This document shows positions 51,844 to 61,775 of a stretch of DNA of 64,000 nt, piece after piece. This DNA comes from JANWVO01 sp964458495 (GTDB lineage: Bacteria > Acidobacteriota > Terriglobia > Bryobacterales > Bryobacteraceae): the NCBI GenBank assembly GCA_964458495.1, contig CAYWJB010000002.1, positions 325,388 to 389,387 of the forward strand. The letters run 5' to 3'. Within the stretch, counting starts at the first letter, position 1, and the number at the start of each line of letters is the position of its first letter. The position numbers were made by a program, and so were the translations under genes. The notes beneath the pieces are model-generated. The model did not search any database. It saw only the letters and a program-made list of their open reading frames with translations, and had not been told where the DNA came from.

Positions 51844-54267
51844 ATGGGCAAGAGCAAGGGCTGGAAGAGGCTGATTTGGGGAGGGCTGCTGTGCGCGGCG
51901 CATGTGGCTCTGGGCGCGCCGGGGCTGTATGTGGTGGAACTGGAGGGCCGGCCGTCGGTGGAGCGGGCTGTGGAAGAGGCGAGGCAGGCGGGCAGGGGGC
52001 GTGAAGCGCGGGCGGGGCGCGGATGGGCCAAGCATGCCGCGGCGGTACGGGCGGGACAGCAGCAGGCCTGGCGCGGCGCCGAGGAGCGCGGGGCGCGCGT
52101 GCTGGGTAGCGTGAGTCTGGCGGCGAATGCCCTGATCGTGGAGATGGAAGATGCTGAAGCGGAGGCGCTGCTCGAAGTGGCGGGAGTGCGGCGGGTGCGG
52201 CCCGTGCGTGAGTACCGCATGACCATGGACGCGGCGCTGCCGTTGCACAAGATCCGCGAAGCGTGGGAACTGGCCGGCGGGGAGAGCCGCGCGGGCGAGG
52301 GCGTGAAGATTGCGATCCTCGACAGCGGCGTGGAGACCTGGCACCCGGCATTTCAGGCGGACGGGATGGAGGCCCCGGAGGGGTTCCCTCGTGCAGGTTC
52401 GCCGCTGGACGACAGCAATGTGTCGGCAAAGGTGATCGTCGGGCGGAGCTACGTCAACTACCTGCGGTACTGGGACCCGGACAGATCCGCGCGGGATCAT
52501 GTGGGGCACGGAACGGCGCTGGCGATGATCGCGGCGGGAGTGCCGCACGAAGGGCCCATGGGGTGGGTGAGCGGGGTGGCGCCGAAGGCGTGGATCGGAA
52601 ATTACCGGGTGTTCGGAACACCAGGCTACAACGACACAACGACGGAGGCTGCACTGCTGATGGCGATCGACGACGCGCTGGCGGATGGCATGGACATTCT
52701 GAACCTGAGCCTGGGCTCGGACATCCCCTCGCGCGTGGAGGACGATCTGCTCGCGCAGGCGGTGGAGAACGCGGCTGCAGCCGGGGCGATTGTGGTGGTG
52801 TCGGCGGGCAACAGCGGACCGGGCTGGATGACCATTGCTTCGCCGGCGACGGCGCCGTCGGCGCTGAGCGTGGGGGCGACGACCAACAGCCGCACGTTCG
52901 GCTCAAGCGTTGCGTTTGAGGGTCACGATGCGGTTCTGGCGCTGCCGGGCAACGGACCGGTGCCGGAGACAACGGTGAGCGGCGAGGTGGCCGACGTGCA
53001 GACTCTGGACGGCACCGGGCTGGCCTGCGCCGAACTGCCTGCGGGAAGCCTGGCAGGGCGGATTGCGCTCCTGCTGAGAGGCGAGTGTACGTTTCAGGTG
53101 AAGTTGACGAATGCACAGGCGGCGGGAGCAGCGGGCGCGATGGTGCAGGCGAGTGAGGAATCTCCCGATCCGATCACGATGGCCGTGGGCGGAGCGGGTC
53201 TGCCGGCGATGATGGTCTCCTTCGCCGACGGGCAGGCGGTGCGCGAGTGGCTCGCAGCGGGCGAGACGCTGGTGGCGACGCTGAACTTCAGCTATGGGCG
53301 CGTGCCGCAGAAGGCGGGGCGGCTGGCAAGTTTCTCCGCGCACGGGCCCAACGTGGAGCTGGGCATCAAGCCGGAACTGACGGCGACGGGCACGGACATG
53401 TGGGTGGCCACGCAGACGCTGGACTGGAATGGCGACATGTGGGACGGGAGCGGCTACACGCTGGTGGACGGGACGAGCTTTTCGGCGCCGATTGTGGCAG
53501 GCGCGGCGGCGGTGGTGAAGGCGGCGCGCCCCGGGCTGGACGCGGCGGCGGTGCGTTCCGCCCTGGTGAACACGGCTGCGGCAGTGAGCGACGAGGCGTC
53601 GGCGTGGATCCAGAAGAGCGGCGCGGGCGTACTGGATCTGGAGGCGGCGGTGCGGACGCGGCTGGTTTCCTCGGTGCCGGCGCTGAACTTTGGCGCGGGC
53701 GCGCCGGGCGAGGCAGTGGAGGGGCGGACGTTTACCGTGAAGCAGGCGGGCGAAGAGGGGGACACATTTTTCGTGCGCGTCGAGCCGCGGCGCGGACAGA
53801 CGGCGCCTGTAGCGGGCGTGCAGATGGTGGAGCTGGCGCCGGGCGAGGAGGCGGAGATCCGCCTGGAGTGGCCGGAGACGCCGTGGGAGGCGGGCACGCT
53901 GGAGGGGTTCGTGGTCTTCGAAGGGGCGGCGAGCGGGACCGTGCTGCGCGTGCCGTACTGGCGCGCGGTGAGCGAGGGCGAGCCGGCGGGCTTCACGGTG
54001 TACGACGCCACGACGATGGCGCGAAGGGGATCTCTGTTGCGGGACGCCCTGCTGTTCCGCGTTGTGGATGCGAACGGCTTGCCCGTGCGCGGCGATGTGA
54101 CGGCGGAGGCTCTGGACGGCGGGTTCGTTTCCAGCGTGACCGACTACGACAGCTACTCTCCGGGGCTGTACGGGCTAACCGTTCGGCTGGGGTTCTTCGC
54201 CGGGGCGCAACGGTTTGTGGTTCGCGCAGGCGGCGTGGAGTACACCCTGACGGTCACGGCCTTCTGA
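51844..54267 (+). CDS. Secreted S8 subtilase with PA domain
   Basis: This 807-residue serine protease has a signal peptide (WKRLIWGGLLCAAHVALGA), a propeptide of inhibitor-I9 type to about residue 125, and the catalytic triad D160 (IAILDSGVE), H222 (HVGHGTALA) and S545 (GTSFSAPIVAGAA). A PA insert lies between H and S (about 380-480, with GRIALLLRGECTFQVK). The C-terminal 180 residues form beta-sandwich domains. ATG 51844 is used; GTG 51814 would add ten residues. It probably degrades extracellular protein; the divergent two-component system could control it. Confidence 0.9.
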   Translation: MGKSKGWKRLIWGGLLCAAHVALGAPGLYVVELEGRPSVERAVEEARQAGRGREARAGRGWAKHAAAVRAGQQQAWRGAEERGARVLGSVSLAANALIVEMEDAEAEALLEVAGVRRVRPVREYRMTMDAALPLHKIREAWELAGGESRAGEGVKIAILDSGVETWHPAFQADGMEAPEGFPRAGSPLDDSNVSAKVIVGRSYVNYLRYWDPDRSARDHVGHGTALAMIAAGVPHEGPMGWVSGVAPKAWIGNYRVFGTPGYNDTTTEAALLMAIDDALADGMDILNLSLGSDIPSRVEDDLLAQAVENAAAAGAIVVVSAGNSGPGWMTIASPATAPSALSVGATTNSRTFGSSVAFEGHDAVLALPGNGPVPETTVSGEVADVQTLDGTGLACAELPAGSLAGRIALLLRGECTFQVKLTNAQAAGAAGAMVQASEESPDPITMAVGGAGLPAMMVSFADGQAVREWLAAGETLVATLNFSYGRVPQKAGRLASFSAHGPNVELGIKPELTATGTDMWVATQTLDWNGDMWDGSGYTLVDGTSFSAPIVAGAAAVVKAARPGLDAAAVRSALVNTAAAVSDEASAWIQKSGAGVLDLEAAVRTRLVSSVPALNFGAGAPGEAVEGRTFTVKQAGEEGDTFFVRVEPRRGQTAPVAGVQMVELAPGEEAEIRLEWPETPWEAGTLEGFVVFEGAASGTVLRVPYWRAVSEGEPAGFTVYDATTMARRGSLLRDALLFRVVDANGLPVRGDVTAEALDGGFVSSVTDYDSYSPGLYGLTVRLGFFAGAQRFVVRAGGVEYTLTVTAF

Positions 54268-54300
54268 GAAGCGGCGGCGTGATTTGATAGTGTGAACCGC

Positions 54301-55281
54301 ATGAGGCTGTTCGTGTGGTTTGCTGCCGCGGCGCTATGCGCGCACGGGCAGCACAGGCTGCATGTTCTGGGCGTGACGACGAAGGGCTGGGTGACGGGCG
54401 CGGCGCTGCTGCCGAGCGGACTCTTCGTGAAGCGGGCAGGCGGGGAGTGGGTGAACGAGGGCTACCGGCACCCGCTGCTTACCGGGCTGGCGTGGCTTCC
54501 GGAGCAGCCCGGAACCCTGTACCTGGCGGCGGGCGACGGGGTGATTCGCGTGGACGCGCAGGGGCGGTGGCGCGTGCTCACCGACGAGACGGTAACCGAA
54601 CTGCAAGATATCAGCGCGGGCGCGGGGGGCGTGCTGGCGTTCGGGCATACGGCGGGATTCCGGGTGTCGGAAGATGGCGGAGCCACCTGGCGCGAGATTT
54701 TGGCGGGGCTGCCAGGGCGGTACGGGAAAGCGGTGCGGCTGGATCGAACAAAACGCGGGCGGATTGTTGCCGGTACGGAAAACGGGTTTTATGTTTCGGA
54801 AAACCTGGGCGGCGAGTGGCGGCTGGCCGGAGCGGCCGGATTTCAGGCGATGCGCGTGGAGCAGTCCCCGCACGAGGCTGCATTGTGGCTGGCGGTGACG
54901 CAGAAGGGAGGCGTCTTTCGCAGCACGGACGGCGGGCGGACCTTCGAGGCCACTCCGCGCGACCCTGCGGCGGGGCGCAGTCTCTATGACATCGCCTTCG
55001 ATCCCGCCGATGCCCGGCGGATTGCGGTGTGCGGCTGGGGCGTGGGCGTGCTGGTGAGCGAGGACGGAGGCTTGACGTGGGAGGCGCGGAACCGCGGGCT
55101 GCCACGGCCGGATGTCTGGAGCGTGGCGTTTGATCCGGACAAGCCCGGGCGGCTGTATGCGAGCGTGCACGAGGAGGCGCTGTACATTTCCGAAGACGCG
55201 GGCAAGACGTGGCGGGTGGATGGATTGCCGGGCAGCATCGTTCTGAAGATGGCGTTCGTGCCGGCGGGAGGCGCGCGATGA
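54301..55281 (+). CDS. Secreted Asp-box (BNR-like) repeat protein
   Basis: This 326-residue protein has a short signal peptide (MRLFVWFAAAALCAHG) and Asp-box repeats SEDGGATW, STDGGRTF, SEDGGLTW and SEDAGKTW spaced over residues 120-310, giving a small beta-propeller. It is likely a glycan- or protein-binding periplasmic or outer protein rather than a proven hydrolase. ATG 54301 fits the signal peptide; a GTG lies 9 bases earlier. Its TGA overlaps the start of the next gene, so the two are coupled. Confidence 0.75.
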   Translation: MRLFVWFAAAALCAHGQHRLHVLGVTTKGWVTGAALLPSGLFVKRAGGEWVNEGYRHPLLTGLAWLPEQPGTLYLAAGDGVIRVDAQGRWRVLTDETVTELQDISAGAGGVLAFGHTAGFRVSEDGGATWREILAGLPGRYGKAVRLDRTKRGRIVAGTENGFYVSENLGGEWRLAGAAGFQAMRVEQSPHEAALWLAVTQKGGVFRSTDGGRTFEATPRDPAAGRSLYDIAFDPADARRIAVCGWGVGVLVSEDGGLTWEARNRGLPRPDVWSVAFDPDKPGRLYASVHEEALYISEDAGKTWRVDGLPGSIVLKMAFVPAGGAR

Positions 55282-57068
55282 GAAGGCTGGCGGCACTGGC
55301 GGCGGCGGCGGCGATGGCGTGGCAGAGCGCTGCTGCGCAGGACTACGAACAGCGGCGGCGCCGGCTGATCGAGAAGATGGCGCGCGTGGAGGACGCCAGG
55401 CTTCACTACGCGGGAATCGCCGCCCGGCTCTGGCTGCGGGAAGGCGTGCCAGCGGCCGAACGCAGGCTGCGCGAACTGCTGGAGGGCGACATCAGCGGGG
55501 ACATGTTCTGGATGTTCCCGATGACGGCGATCTCCTATCTCGACCGCGGGCAGTTCAGCAATGCAACGCGCGAGCTGATCCGGAAGTCGTGGAAGAAATA
55601 CTATCCGTTTCGCGGCGACACGGAGAACCACTGGCTGCTCTATTACACGTCGATGTACCTGATGGCCCAGATGTGGCCGGAGATGGGCGGCGAGGGGTGG
55701 TTCAACGGCAAGAGTTCCTCCGAGAACATGGGGGAGGCGAGGCGGTGGATCGAAAGCTGGGTGAAGCTGACGACGACGAAAGGCCAGGGCGAATACGATT
55801 GCACGCATTACATCGGCGTGTACTTGCTGCCGTTGTCCTATCTGGCGGCGTGGGCGGAAGACCCGCGGATGAAGAAGCAAGCGTCGATGATGATCGAGTG
55901 GATCACGGCGGACTTCGCTGCGGAGAGCCTGGAAGGGATCTATACAGGGGCCCACGCCCGCACGGACGACAGGCAGGTAGTGGAGAAATGGCGAGGAGTT
56001 TCCGCCGATTTTGCCTGGCTGCTCTTTGGCCAGGGAAAAGAGACGCCGCCATTTGGCGGTTATTCTCTGTACTACGCCCTCGCAGAGGGGCCGAACCCTC
56101 CGGAGATTCTTCATTCCATTGCGAAGGACAGGAGCCGCCCCTACACGCATCTGGAGAAGAAGCGCACGAGGAACCGGTGGCGCTTTCATGACGAGTTGCA
56201 CGGGCAGGTCTACAAAATCACTTACATGACGAAGGACTACGCCGTGGGTTCGGATCAGGGGGGCGTGCTGCAACCGGTGCAGCAACATTCCTGGGACGTG
56301 ACCTGGCGGGAGGACGATCCGGGAGGCAAGCACAACACGCTGTTCTCGCTGCACCCTTATTCCGGCATGGTGGAACTGGAGGCGTATTTCACGTTTTCGC
56401 CGGATTTCGGCACCGAGGCGGTGTGGCGGTCGAAGACGACCTACGATTCTCCGGACAAGCTGCTGGGCGGGTCGCCCTATGAGGGGATCGCGCAGAGCGA
56501 AGACGCGGTGATCGCGCTGTACGACATCCCGGAGGGGACGCGGTTTCCGCACATCAACGGGTTCTTCTCGAAGGACCTGGCGGAGGTCGAGGAGGACGGC
56601 TCCGGCTGGATTTTCTGCCGCGGGGGCAGGACAAGGATCGCCTACCGCCCGCTGGCGCCGTATGTGTGGAAGCCGATGGAAGGCGGCGGACGGCGGCTGT
56701 TCAGCCCGTACCTGAAGAACGGGACGGTGGTGCAGGCGGCGAGCGTAGACGAGTTTCCCACTGCAGAGGCGTTCCGGAAAGCGGTGAAGGCGCTGCGGCT
56801 GGAATTTGCGCTGGAGCCGAAGCCGCGGGTGGCGTTCCGGACGCTGCGGGGCAAGACGCTTGAGTTCACTTACGGGGAGGCGCCGCGGATCGACGGCAAA
56901 CCGCTGGACTATGCCGCCTGGCCGGCATTCGCCGGGCCGTTTCTGCGTGCCAAGGCGGGCGAACCGAGGCTGGAGATGACGTACGAAGACAAGAGGCGCG
57001 TGCTGGATTTCCGCACGCTGACGGTGACCGAAGAGCGGACGGAACGCGTTCCGCAGCGGGCGCGCTGA
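55278..57068 (+). CDS. Secreted protein of unknown function, possible glycan-active fold
   Basis: This 596-residue exported protein has a signal peptide (MRRLAALAAAAAMAWQSAAA). Residues 25-330 are helix-rich with many tryptophans, tyrosines and histidines (NHWLLYYTSMYLMAQMW, CTHYIGVYLLPLSYLAAW), and residues 330-590 are beta-rich. This is the layout of alpha-toroid plus beta-sandwich polysaccharide lyases and hydrolases, but I cannot name a family or catalytic residues, so activity is only suggested. It is coupled to the Asp-box gene (ATGA) and followed 24 bases later by a MocA oxidoreductase, which would suit sugar release and oxidation. Confidence 0.6.
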   Translation: MRRLAALAAAAAMAWQSAAAQDYEQRRRRLIEKMARVEDARLHYAGIAARLWLREGVPAAERRLRELLEGDISGDMFWMFPMTAISYLDRGQFSNATRELIRKSWKKYYPFRGDTENHWLLYYTSMYLMAQMWPEMGGEGWFNGKSSSENMGEARRWIESWVKLTTTKGQGEYDCTHYIGVYLLPLSYLAAWAEDPRMKKQASMMIEWITADFAAESLEGIYTGAHARTDDRQVVEKWRGVSADFAWLLFGQGKETPPFGGYSLYYALAEGPNPPEILHSIAKDRSRPYTHLEKKRTRNRWRFHDELHGQVYKITYMTKDYAVGSDQGGVLQPVQQHSWDVTWREDDPGGKHNTLFSLHPYSGMVELEAYFTFSPDFGTEAVWRSKTTYDSPDKLLGGSPYEGIAQSEDAVIALYDIPEGTRFPHINGFFSKDLAEVEEDGSGWIFCRGGRTRIAYRPLAPYVWKPMEGGGRRLFSPYLKNGTVVQAASVDEFPTAEAFRKAVKALRLEFALEPKPRVAFRTLRGKTLEFTYGEAPRIDGKPLDYAAWPAFAGPFLRAKAGEPRLEMTYEDKRRVLDFRTLTVTEERTERVPQRAR

Positions 57069-57092
57069 GAGAGACGGGAGAAGGAGCCATTC

Positions 57093-58349
57093 ATGGACAG
57101 GAGAGCATTTCTCGGAGCCGCAGGGGCGGCCTTTTCGATCTTGAAGCCGGAGCTGGTGCGGGGCACGCAGAGGAATTCGGCGGTGCGTCTGGCGCTGTTC
57201 GGCTGCGGCGGGCGCGGCACAGGCGTCGCGGGATCGTTTGTGGCGAACACTTCCGCCGTTGTGACGGCGCTGGGAGATTTGTTTGAAGGGCAATTGGCGA
57301 AGGCGAAGGACCGCCTGGACACGTTGGCGGCGAAGGCATCCAAGCCGGCCATCGGCCGCTCACAGCTGTTTCCCGGCCCGGACTCGCTGGAGCGAGTGCT
57401 GGATTCGCGCGAGGTGGACGCGGTCCTGATTGCGACGCCGCCGTATTTCCACCCTGAGCATCTGGCGAAGGCGGTCGCCTCGGGCAAACACGTCTACTGC
57501 GAGAAGCCGGTGGCCGTGGACACGGCGGGGTGCCTGGCGGTGGTCGAGACAGGCAAGAAGGCTCAGGGACGGCTGAGCCTGGCCATCGGCTTCCAGTTGC
57601 GGCACGCGCCGCCGTATGTGCAGATTCGCGAGCGGATCCGCAACGGCGACCTCGGCGCGGTGGTGTGCGGGCTGTCGCACTACTATGCGGGCGCGATCCG
57701 GCGTCCGGAATGGCCCAACGCCTCGCCGCAGGAGCGACGGCTCAGGAACTGGATCCACGACAAAGTGATCAGCGGTGACATTTTCGTCGAGCAGAACATC
57801 CACCTCGTGGACCTGAACAACTGGCTGCTGGACGCGCGCCCGGTTTCCGCGCAGGGCACGTGCGGGCGGCGCGGGCGGCGTGACGCGGGCGATTGCGCAA
57901 GCCACTTCAACGTGACGTTCACCTACCCGAACGATGTGCACGTGACAGTGACCTCCACGCAGTTCATCGAGGGCGAGTGGGACGTCGCCGTGCGGCTGTT
58001 CGGCGGGGAGGGCAACGCGGAGCTCCGTTATGACGCGCCGGTGCGGATCATAGGCAGGAAGCCGTGGAACGCGCCGGGCGTCGGCAAGCCGGAGAAGACG
58101 GAGACGGATGCGGCGGTGGCAGGCGCCTTCAAGGGGGCGATCGAAGACGCCGACGCCGAGAAAGAGCGCCACTGGATCGAAAGCATCACGAGCGGGCGCT
58201 ACATCAACGAAGCCGGGCAGGGGGCGGAGAGCACGCTGAGCGCGATCCTCGGGCGCACGGCGGCCTACACGGGCAGTACGGCAACCTACGACGAGGTGGT
58301 GCGGGCGGCCGAGAAGTGGGACGCCGGGCTGGACGTGCGGAGGCTGTAG
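57093..58349 (+). CDS. Tat-exported Gfo/Idh/MocA oxidoreductase
   Basis: This 418-residue protein opens with MDRRAFLGAAGAAFSI, a twin-arginine signal. The Rossmann domain has LALFGCGGRGTGVAGSF, IATPPYFHPEHLAKAVASGK and the EKP motif (VYCEKPVAVDT); the C-terminal domain has VISGDIFVEQNIHLVDLNNW. It should act on a sugar-like substrate with bound NAD(P). Its place after an unknown secreted glycan-type protein suggests a shared substrate. Confidence 0.85.
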   Translation: MDRRAFLGAAGAAFSILKPELVRGTQRNSAVRLALFGCGGRGTGVAGSFVANTSAVVTALGDLFEGQLAKAKDRLDTLAAKASKPAIGRSQLFPGPDSLERVLDSREVDAVLIATPPYFHPEHLAKAVASGKHVYCEKPVAVDTAGCLAVVETGKKAQGRLSLAIGFQLRHAPPYVQIRERIRNGDLGAVVCGLSHYYAGAIRRPEWPNASPQERRLRNWIHDKVISGDIFVEQNIHLVDLNNWLLDARPVSAQGTCGRRGRRDAGDCASHFNVTFTYPNDVHVTVTSTQFIEGEWDVAVRLFGGEGNAELRYDAPVRIIGRKPWNAPGVGKPEKTETDAAVAGAFKGAIEDADAEKERHWIESITSGRYINEAGQGAESTLSAILGRTAAYTGSTATYDEVVRAAEKWDAGLDVRRL

Positions 58350-58395
58350 AAAGGCGGGCAGCGCGACGGATCTGGTAATGTGAAAGATTCCCCGG

Positions 58396-59184
58396 ATGGA
58401 CGAGACGCTGCCCGATATTCTTGCCCGCATTGTCGAAAGAAAGAAGGCGGAGGTCGCGGAGAAGCTGGAGCAGAGGCGCAGCCTGGAGATGACGGCGGCG
58501 CTTCAGAAGGGCCAGAGGCGCGATTTCCGCGCGGCGCTCGTGCGCCGTGCGCCGGCGATCATCGCCGAGATCAAGAAGGCGAGCCCGAGCCGGGGGGTGC
58601 TGTGCGAGGATTTCAACCCCGGGGCGCAGGCGCGGGCGTACTTCGCCGGAGGCGCGGCGGCGCTGTCGGTTCTGACGGACCGGGATTACTTCCAGGGCTC
58701 GCTGGGGCACCTGAAGACGGCGCGGGCCACCGTGCCTCTGCCGGTGCTGCGAAAGGATTTCACGATCGATGAGATCGACGTGGTGGAAGCCGCGGCGGCG
58801 GGCGCCGACGCGGTGTTGTTGATCGCGGCGGTCCTGACGGCGAAACAGATCGAGCAATTCCGTCTGGCGGCGGAGCGTTACGGGATGGCTGCACTTGTCG
58901 AGGTGCACGACGAGGCGGACCTGGACAAGGCGCTGGAGGCGGGGGCGTCGCTGATCGGTGTGAACAACAGGGACCTGCGGACGTTCGAAGTGTCGCTGGA
59001 AACTTCGGAGCGGCTCGCGCCGCGAATTCCGCAGGAGGCCGTGCGCGTGGCCGAGAGCGGCATCGGCGGGCCCGCTGACGTGGAGCGGCTGATGGCCGCC
59101 GGGTATCAGGCGTTCCTGGTGGGCGAGCACCTGATGAGGAGCGGCGACCCGAAGCAGGCGGTCGAGGAGCTGCGAGGCGCGTGA
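58396..59184 (+). CDS. trpC: Indole-3-glycerol phosphate synthase
   Basis: This 262-residue TIM-barrel enzyme converts CdRP to indole-3-glycerol phosphate in tryptophan synthesis. Marks are IAEIKKASPSRGVL, LTDRDYFQGSLGHL, VLRKDFTIDEI, LVEVHDEADL, IGVNNRDLRTFEV and VAESGIG, holding the expected catalytic lysines and glutamates. It opens the trpC-F-B-A run; trpE, trpG and trpD are not in the window. The 46-base gap before it shows no attenuator-like leader. Confidence 0.95.
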   Translation: MDETLPDILARIVERKKAEVAEKLEQRRSLEMTAALQKGQRRDFRAALVRRAPAIIAEIKKASPSRGVLCEDFNPGAQARAYFAGGAAALSVLTDRDYFQGSLGHLKTARATVPLPVLRKDFTIDEIDVVEAAAAGADAVLLIAAVLTAKQIEQFRLAAERYGMAALVEVHDEADLDKALEAGASLIGVNNRDLRTFEVSLETSERLAPRIPQEAVRVAESGIGGPADVERLMAAGYQAFLVGEHLMRSGDPKQAVEELRGA

Positions 59185-59774
59185 CGCTGGTGAAGATCTG
59201 CGGCATCACGGCGCTGGAAGACGCGCTGGCGGCCTGCGACGCGGGCGCCGGCGCGCTGGGGTTCAACTTCTGGCCGCGCAGCCCGCGCTACATCGAGCCG
59301 GAGCGGGCGGCGCGGATTATCGAGAGGATTCCGGGCAAGGTGCTTGCCGTGGGCGTGTTCGTGGACGAGACGGCGGAGCGGATCGAGGAGATGGCAACCA
59401 TGGCGGGCGTTGAGGTGGCGCAGCTGCACGGCGGGTGCGGCGTCCCCCGGCTGCGGTGGTGGAAGGCTCTGGAGGCGCGGAAGGGAGTCGCGAGAGAGAT
59501 GGAACAAATCGGGGCGGAAGCGTTTTTGCTGGACGCGCCCGCGGGGGCGCAGCGCGGCGGCACCGGAAGAACGTTCGACTGGGCGCTGGCGGCGGGCCTG
59601 CCGGGAAGGATCGTGCTGGCAGGGGGGCTGGGGCCGGACAATGTGAAGGAAGCGATCCGTGCGGCACGGCCGTGGGGCGTGGATGCGTGTTCCAGGCTGG
59701 AAAGCGCGCCAGGCCGGAAAGACCACGCGAAAGTGCGGGCCTTTGTGCGCGCGGTGAGGGAGACCGAAGAGTGA
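59181..59774 (+). CDS. trpF: Phosphoribosylanthranilate isomerase
   Basis: This 197-residue enzyme isomerises phosphoribosylanthranilate to CdRP. It has KICGITALEDALAACDAGAG with the catalytic cysteine, GFNFWPRSPRYI, VAVGVFVDE-type (AVGVFVDETAERI), QLHGG, LLDAPAG with the catalytic aspartate and LAGGLGPDNV. It starts at GTG 59181, overlapping the trpC stop by 4 bases. Confidence 0.94.
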   Translation: MTLVKICGITALEDALAACDAGAGALGFNFWPRSPRYIEPERAARIIERIPGKVLAVGVFVDETAERIEEMATMAGVEVAQLHGGCGVPRLRWWKALEARKGVAREMEQIGAEAFLLDAPAGAQRGGTGRTFDWALAAGLPGRIVLAGGLGPDNVKEAIRAARPWGVDACSRLESAPGRKDHAKVRAFVRAVRETEE

Positions 59775-60991
59775 CGAGAGAGGCGATGCAGGGACCGGAT
59801 GAACGGGGCCATTTCGGCCCCTATGGCGGGCGCTACGTGCCCGAGACGCTGATGGCGCCGCTCGAGGATCTGGAGCGGGCGTTTCACGAGGCGCGGCGGG
59901 ACGAAGCGTTCCAGGCGGAGCTGAAAGAGCTGCTGGAGACCTACGCGGGGCGTCCGACTCCGCTTTACGAAGCTCGGCGGCTGGGCGCGGAGTTGGGCGG
60001 GGCGAGGATTTTCCTGAAGCGCGAGGACCTGCTGCACACGGGTGCGCACAAGATCAACAACTGCCTGGGGCAGATCCTGCTGGCGCGGCGGATGGGGAAG
60101 AAGCGGATCATCGCCGAGACCGGCGCCGGGCAGCACGGCGTGGCGACGGCGAGCGTGTGCGCGCTGTTCGGCATGGAGTGCGTGGTCTACATGGGCGAGG
60201 AGGACATGCGGAGGCAGCGGCTCAACGTGTTCCGCATGCGGCTGCTGGGGGCGAAGGTCGTGGCAGTGAAGACGGGCAGCCGGACGCTGAAGGATGCCGT
60301 GAGCGAGGCGATGCGGGACTGGGTGACGAACGTCGAGACGACGCACTACCTGCTCGGCTCCGCGCTGGGCGCGCATCCCTACCCGATGATGGTGCGCGAA
60401 TTCCACCGCGTGACGGGCGAGGAGGCGCGGAGGCAGATCCTCGAGCGTGCCGGGCGGCTGCCGGATGCAGTGATCGCGTGCGTGGGCGGCGGGTCGAATG
60501 CGATCGGGATTTTCTCCGCATTCCTGCCGGATGAGCGCGTGCAATTAATCGGAGTGGAGGCGGGCGGGCGGCGGCTCGCACCGGGCGAACATGCGGCCCG
60601 GTTTGCGGGCGGATCGCCGGGCGTGTTGCAGGGCGCCTACAGCTACCTGTTGCAGGACGCGGACGGGCAGGTGTTGCTGACACACTCGGTTTCGGCGGGG
60701 CTCGACTATGCGCTGGTGGGGCCGGAGCACGCGTGGCTGCACGATCAGGGCCGCGCCGAGTATGTGGCGGCTACCGACCAGGAGGCGCTGGAGGCGGCGC
60801 GGCGGCTGGCGCGGACCGAGGGCATCATTCCGGCGCTGGAGAGCGCGCACGCGGTGGCGGAGGCGATCCGCCGGGCGCCTGAGGCGAAGGGCGCGATTTT
60901 CGTGGTGAATTTGTCCGGGCGAGGCGATAAAGACACCGATATTTACCGGGAGAATTTTCCGGAACTGGATGCAGCGAATGGAACCGGGTGA
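59771..60991 (+). CDS. trpB: Tryptophan synthase beta chain
   Basis: This 406-residue PLP enzyme joins indole and serine. It opens GHFGPYGGRYVPETLMAPL and has the PLP lysine in HTGAHKINNCLGQ, GAGQHGVATAS, ETTHYLLGSALGAHP, CVGGGSNAIGIFS and GRGDKD. GTG 59771 overlaps the trpF stop; ATG 59786 is an alternative that would drop five residues. The end overlaps trpA by 23 bases, as usual for this complex. Confidence 0.96.
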   Translation: MTREAMQGPDERGHFGPYGGRYVPETLMAPLEDLERAFHEARRDEAFQAELKELLETYAGRPTPLYEARRLGAELGGARIFLKREDLLHTGAHKINNCLGQILLARRMGKKRIIAETGAGQHGVATASVCALFGMECVVYMGEEDMRRQRLNVFRMRLLGAKVVAVKTGSRTLKDAVSEAMRDWVTNVETTHYLLGSALGAHPYPMMVREFHRVTGEEARRQILERAGRLPDAVIACVGGGSNAIGIFSAFLPDERVQLIGVEAGGRRLAPGEHAARFAGGSPGVLQGAYSYLLQDADGQVLLTHSVSAGLDYALVGPEHAWLHDQGRAEYVAATDQEALEAARRLARTEGIIPALESAHAVAEAIRRAPEAKGAIFVVNLSGRGDKDTDIYRENFPELDAANGTG

Positions 60992-61775
60992 ACGGATATC
61001 GAGGAAATTCGCGGAGGCGCGGGCGGCGGGGCGGCCGGCGCTGATCACGTATCTGACGGCGGGCGATCCGCGGCCGGAGCGGACGCCGGCGCTGGCGCTG
61101 GCGCTGGAGCGCGGGGGCGCGGACATCCTGGAGCTGGGCGTGCCCTTCTCGGATCCGATCGCCGACGGGCCGGTGATCCAGGAGGCGTCGGACCGGGCGC
61201 TGAAGGCGGGCACGACGGTGGAGCGGGTGCTCGAGATTGCCGCCGAGATCCGGCGGCGCAGCGAGATGGCCGTGGTGCTGTTCAGCTATCTGAATCCCCT
61301 GATGCGCTACGGATTCGAGAGGCTGTGCCGGGACGCCCGCGCCGCCGGCGCCGACGGCGTGCTCATCACGGATCTGAGCGTCGAAGAGGCGGAGGCGCCG
61401 GTGGAATCGATGCAGCGGCACGGGCTGGACCGGATCTTCCTGGCTGCGCCGACGAGCACCGACCGCAGGCTGGACCTGGTGGCGCGGTATTCGAGCGGGT
61501 TTGTCTACGTGGTTTCGCGCACGGGCGTCACAGGAACGCGCGAAACAGTGAGCGGGGGCGTAGGCGAGCTGGTGCGGCGCCTGCGGGCGCGGACGGCGCT
61601 GCCGCTGGCGGTGGGCTTCGGCATCTCGAACAGGTCGCACGTGGAGGAGGTGGGGCGCTATGCGGACGGCGCCGTGGTGGGCAGCGCGGTGATGCGCGTG
61701 GTGAACGAGAGCGCGGACGAAGAACTGGAAGCGAGGCTCGAAAGGCTGTGCAGGGAGCTGAGCGGAACCATCTGA
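60969..61775 (+). CDS. trpA: Tryptophan synthase alpha chain
   Basis: This 268-residue TIM-barrel subunit cleaves indole-3-glycerol phosphate and channels indole to TrpB. Visible marks are LITYLTAGDP, the catalytic glutamate in ELGVPFSDPIADGPVIQ, the second acidic residue in VLITDLSVEEAE, and the phosphate loop in VGFGISNRSHV. The DLP motif of many TrpA proteins reads DLS here. Length is normal. Confidence 0.95.
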   Translation: MQRMEPGERISRKFAEARAAGRPALITYLTAGDPRPERTPALALALERGGADILELGVPFSDPIADGPVIQEASDRALKAGTTVERVLEIAAEIRRRSEMAVVLFSYLNPLMRYGFERLCRDARAAGADGVLITDLSVEEAEAPVESMQRHGLDRIFLAAPTSTDRRLDLVARYSSGFVYVVSRTGVTGTRETVSGGVGELVRRLRARTALPLAVGFGISNRSHVEEVGRYADGAVVGSAVMRVVNESADEELEARLERLCRELSGTI

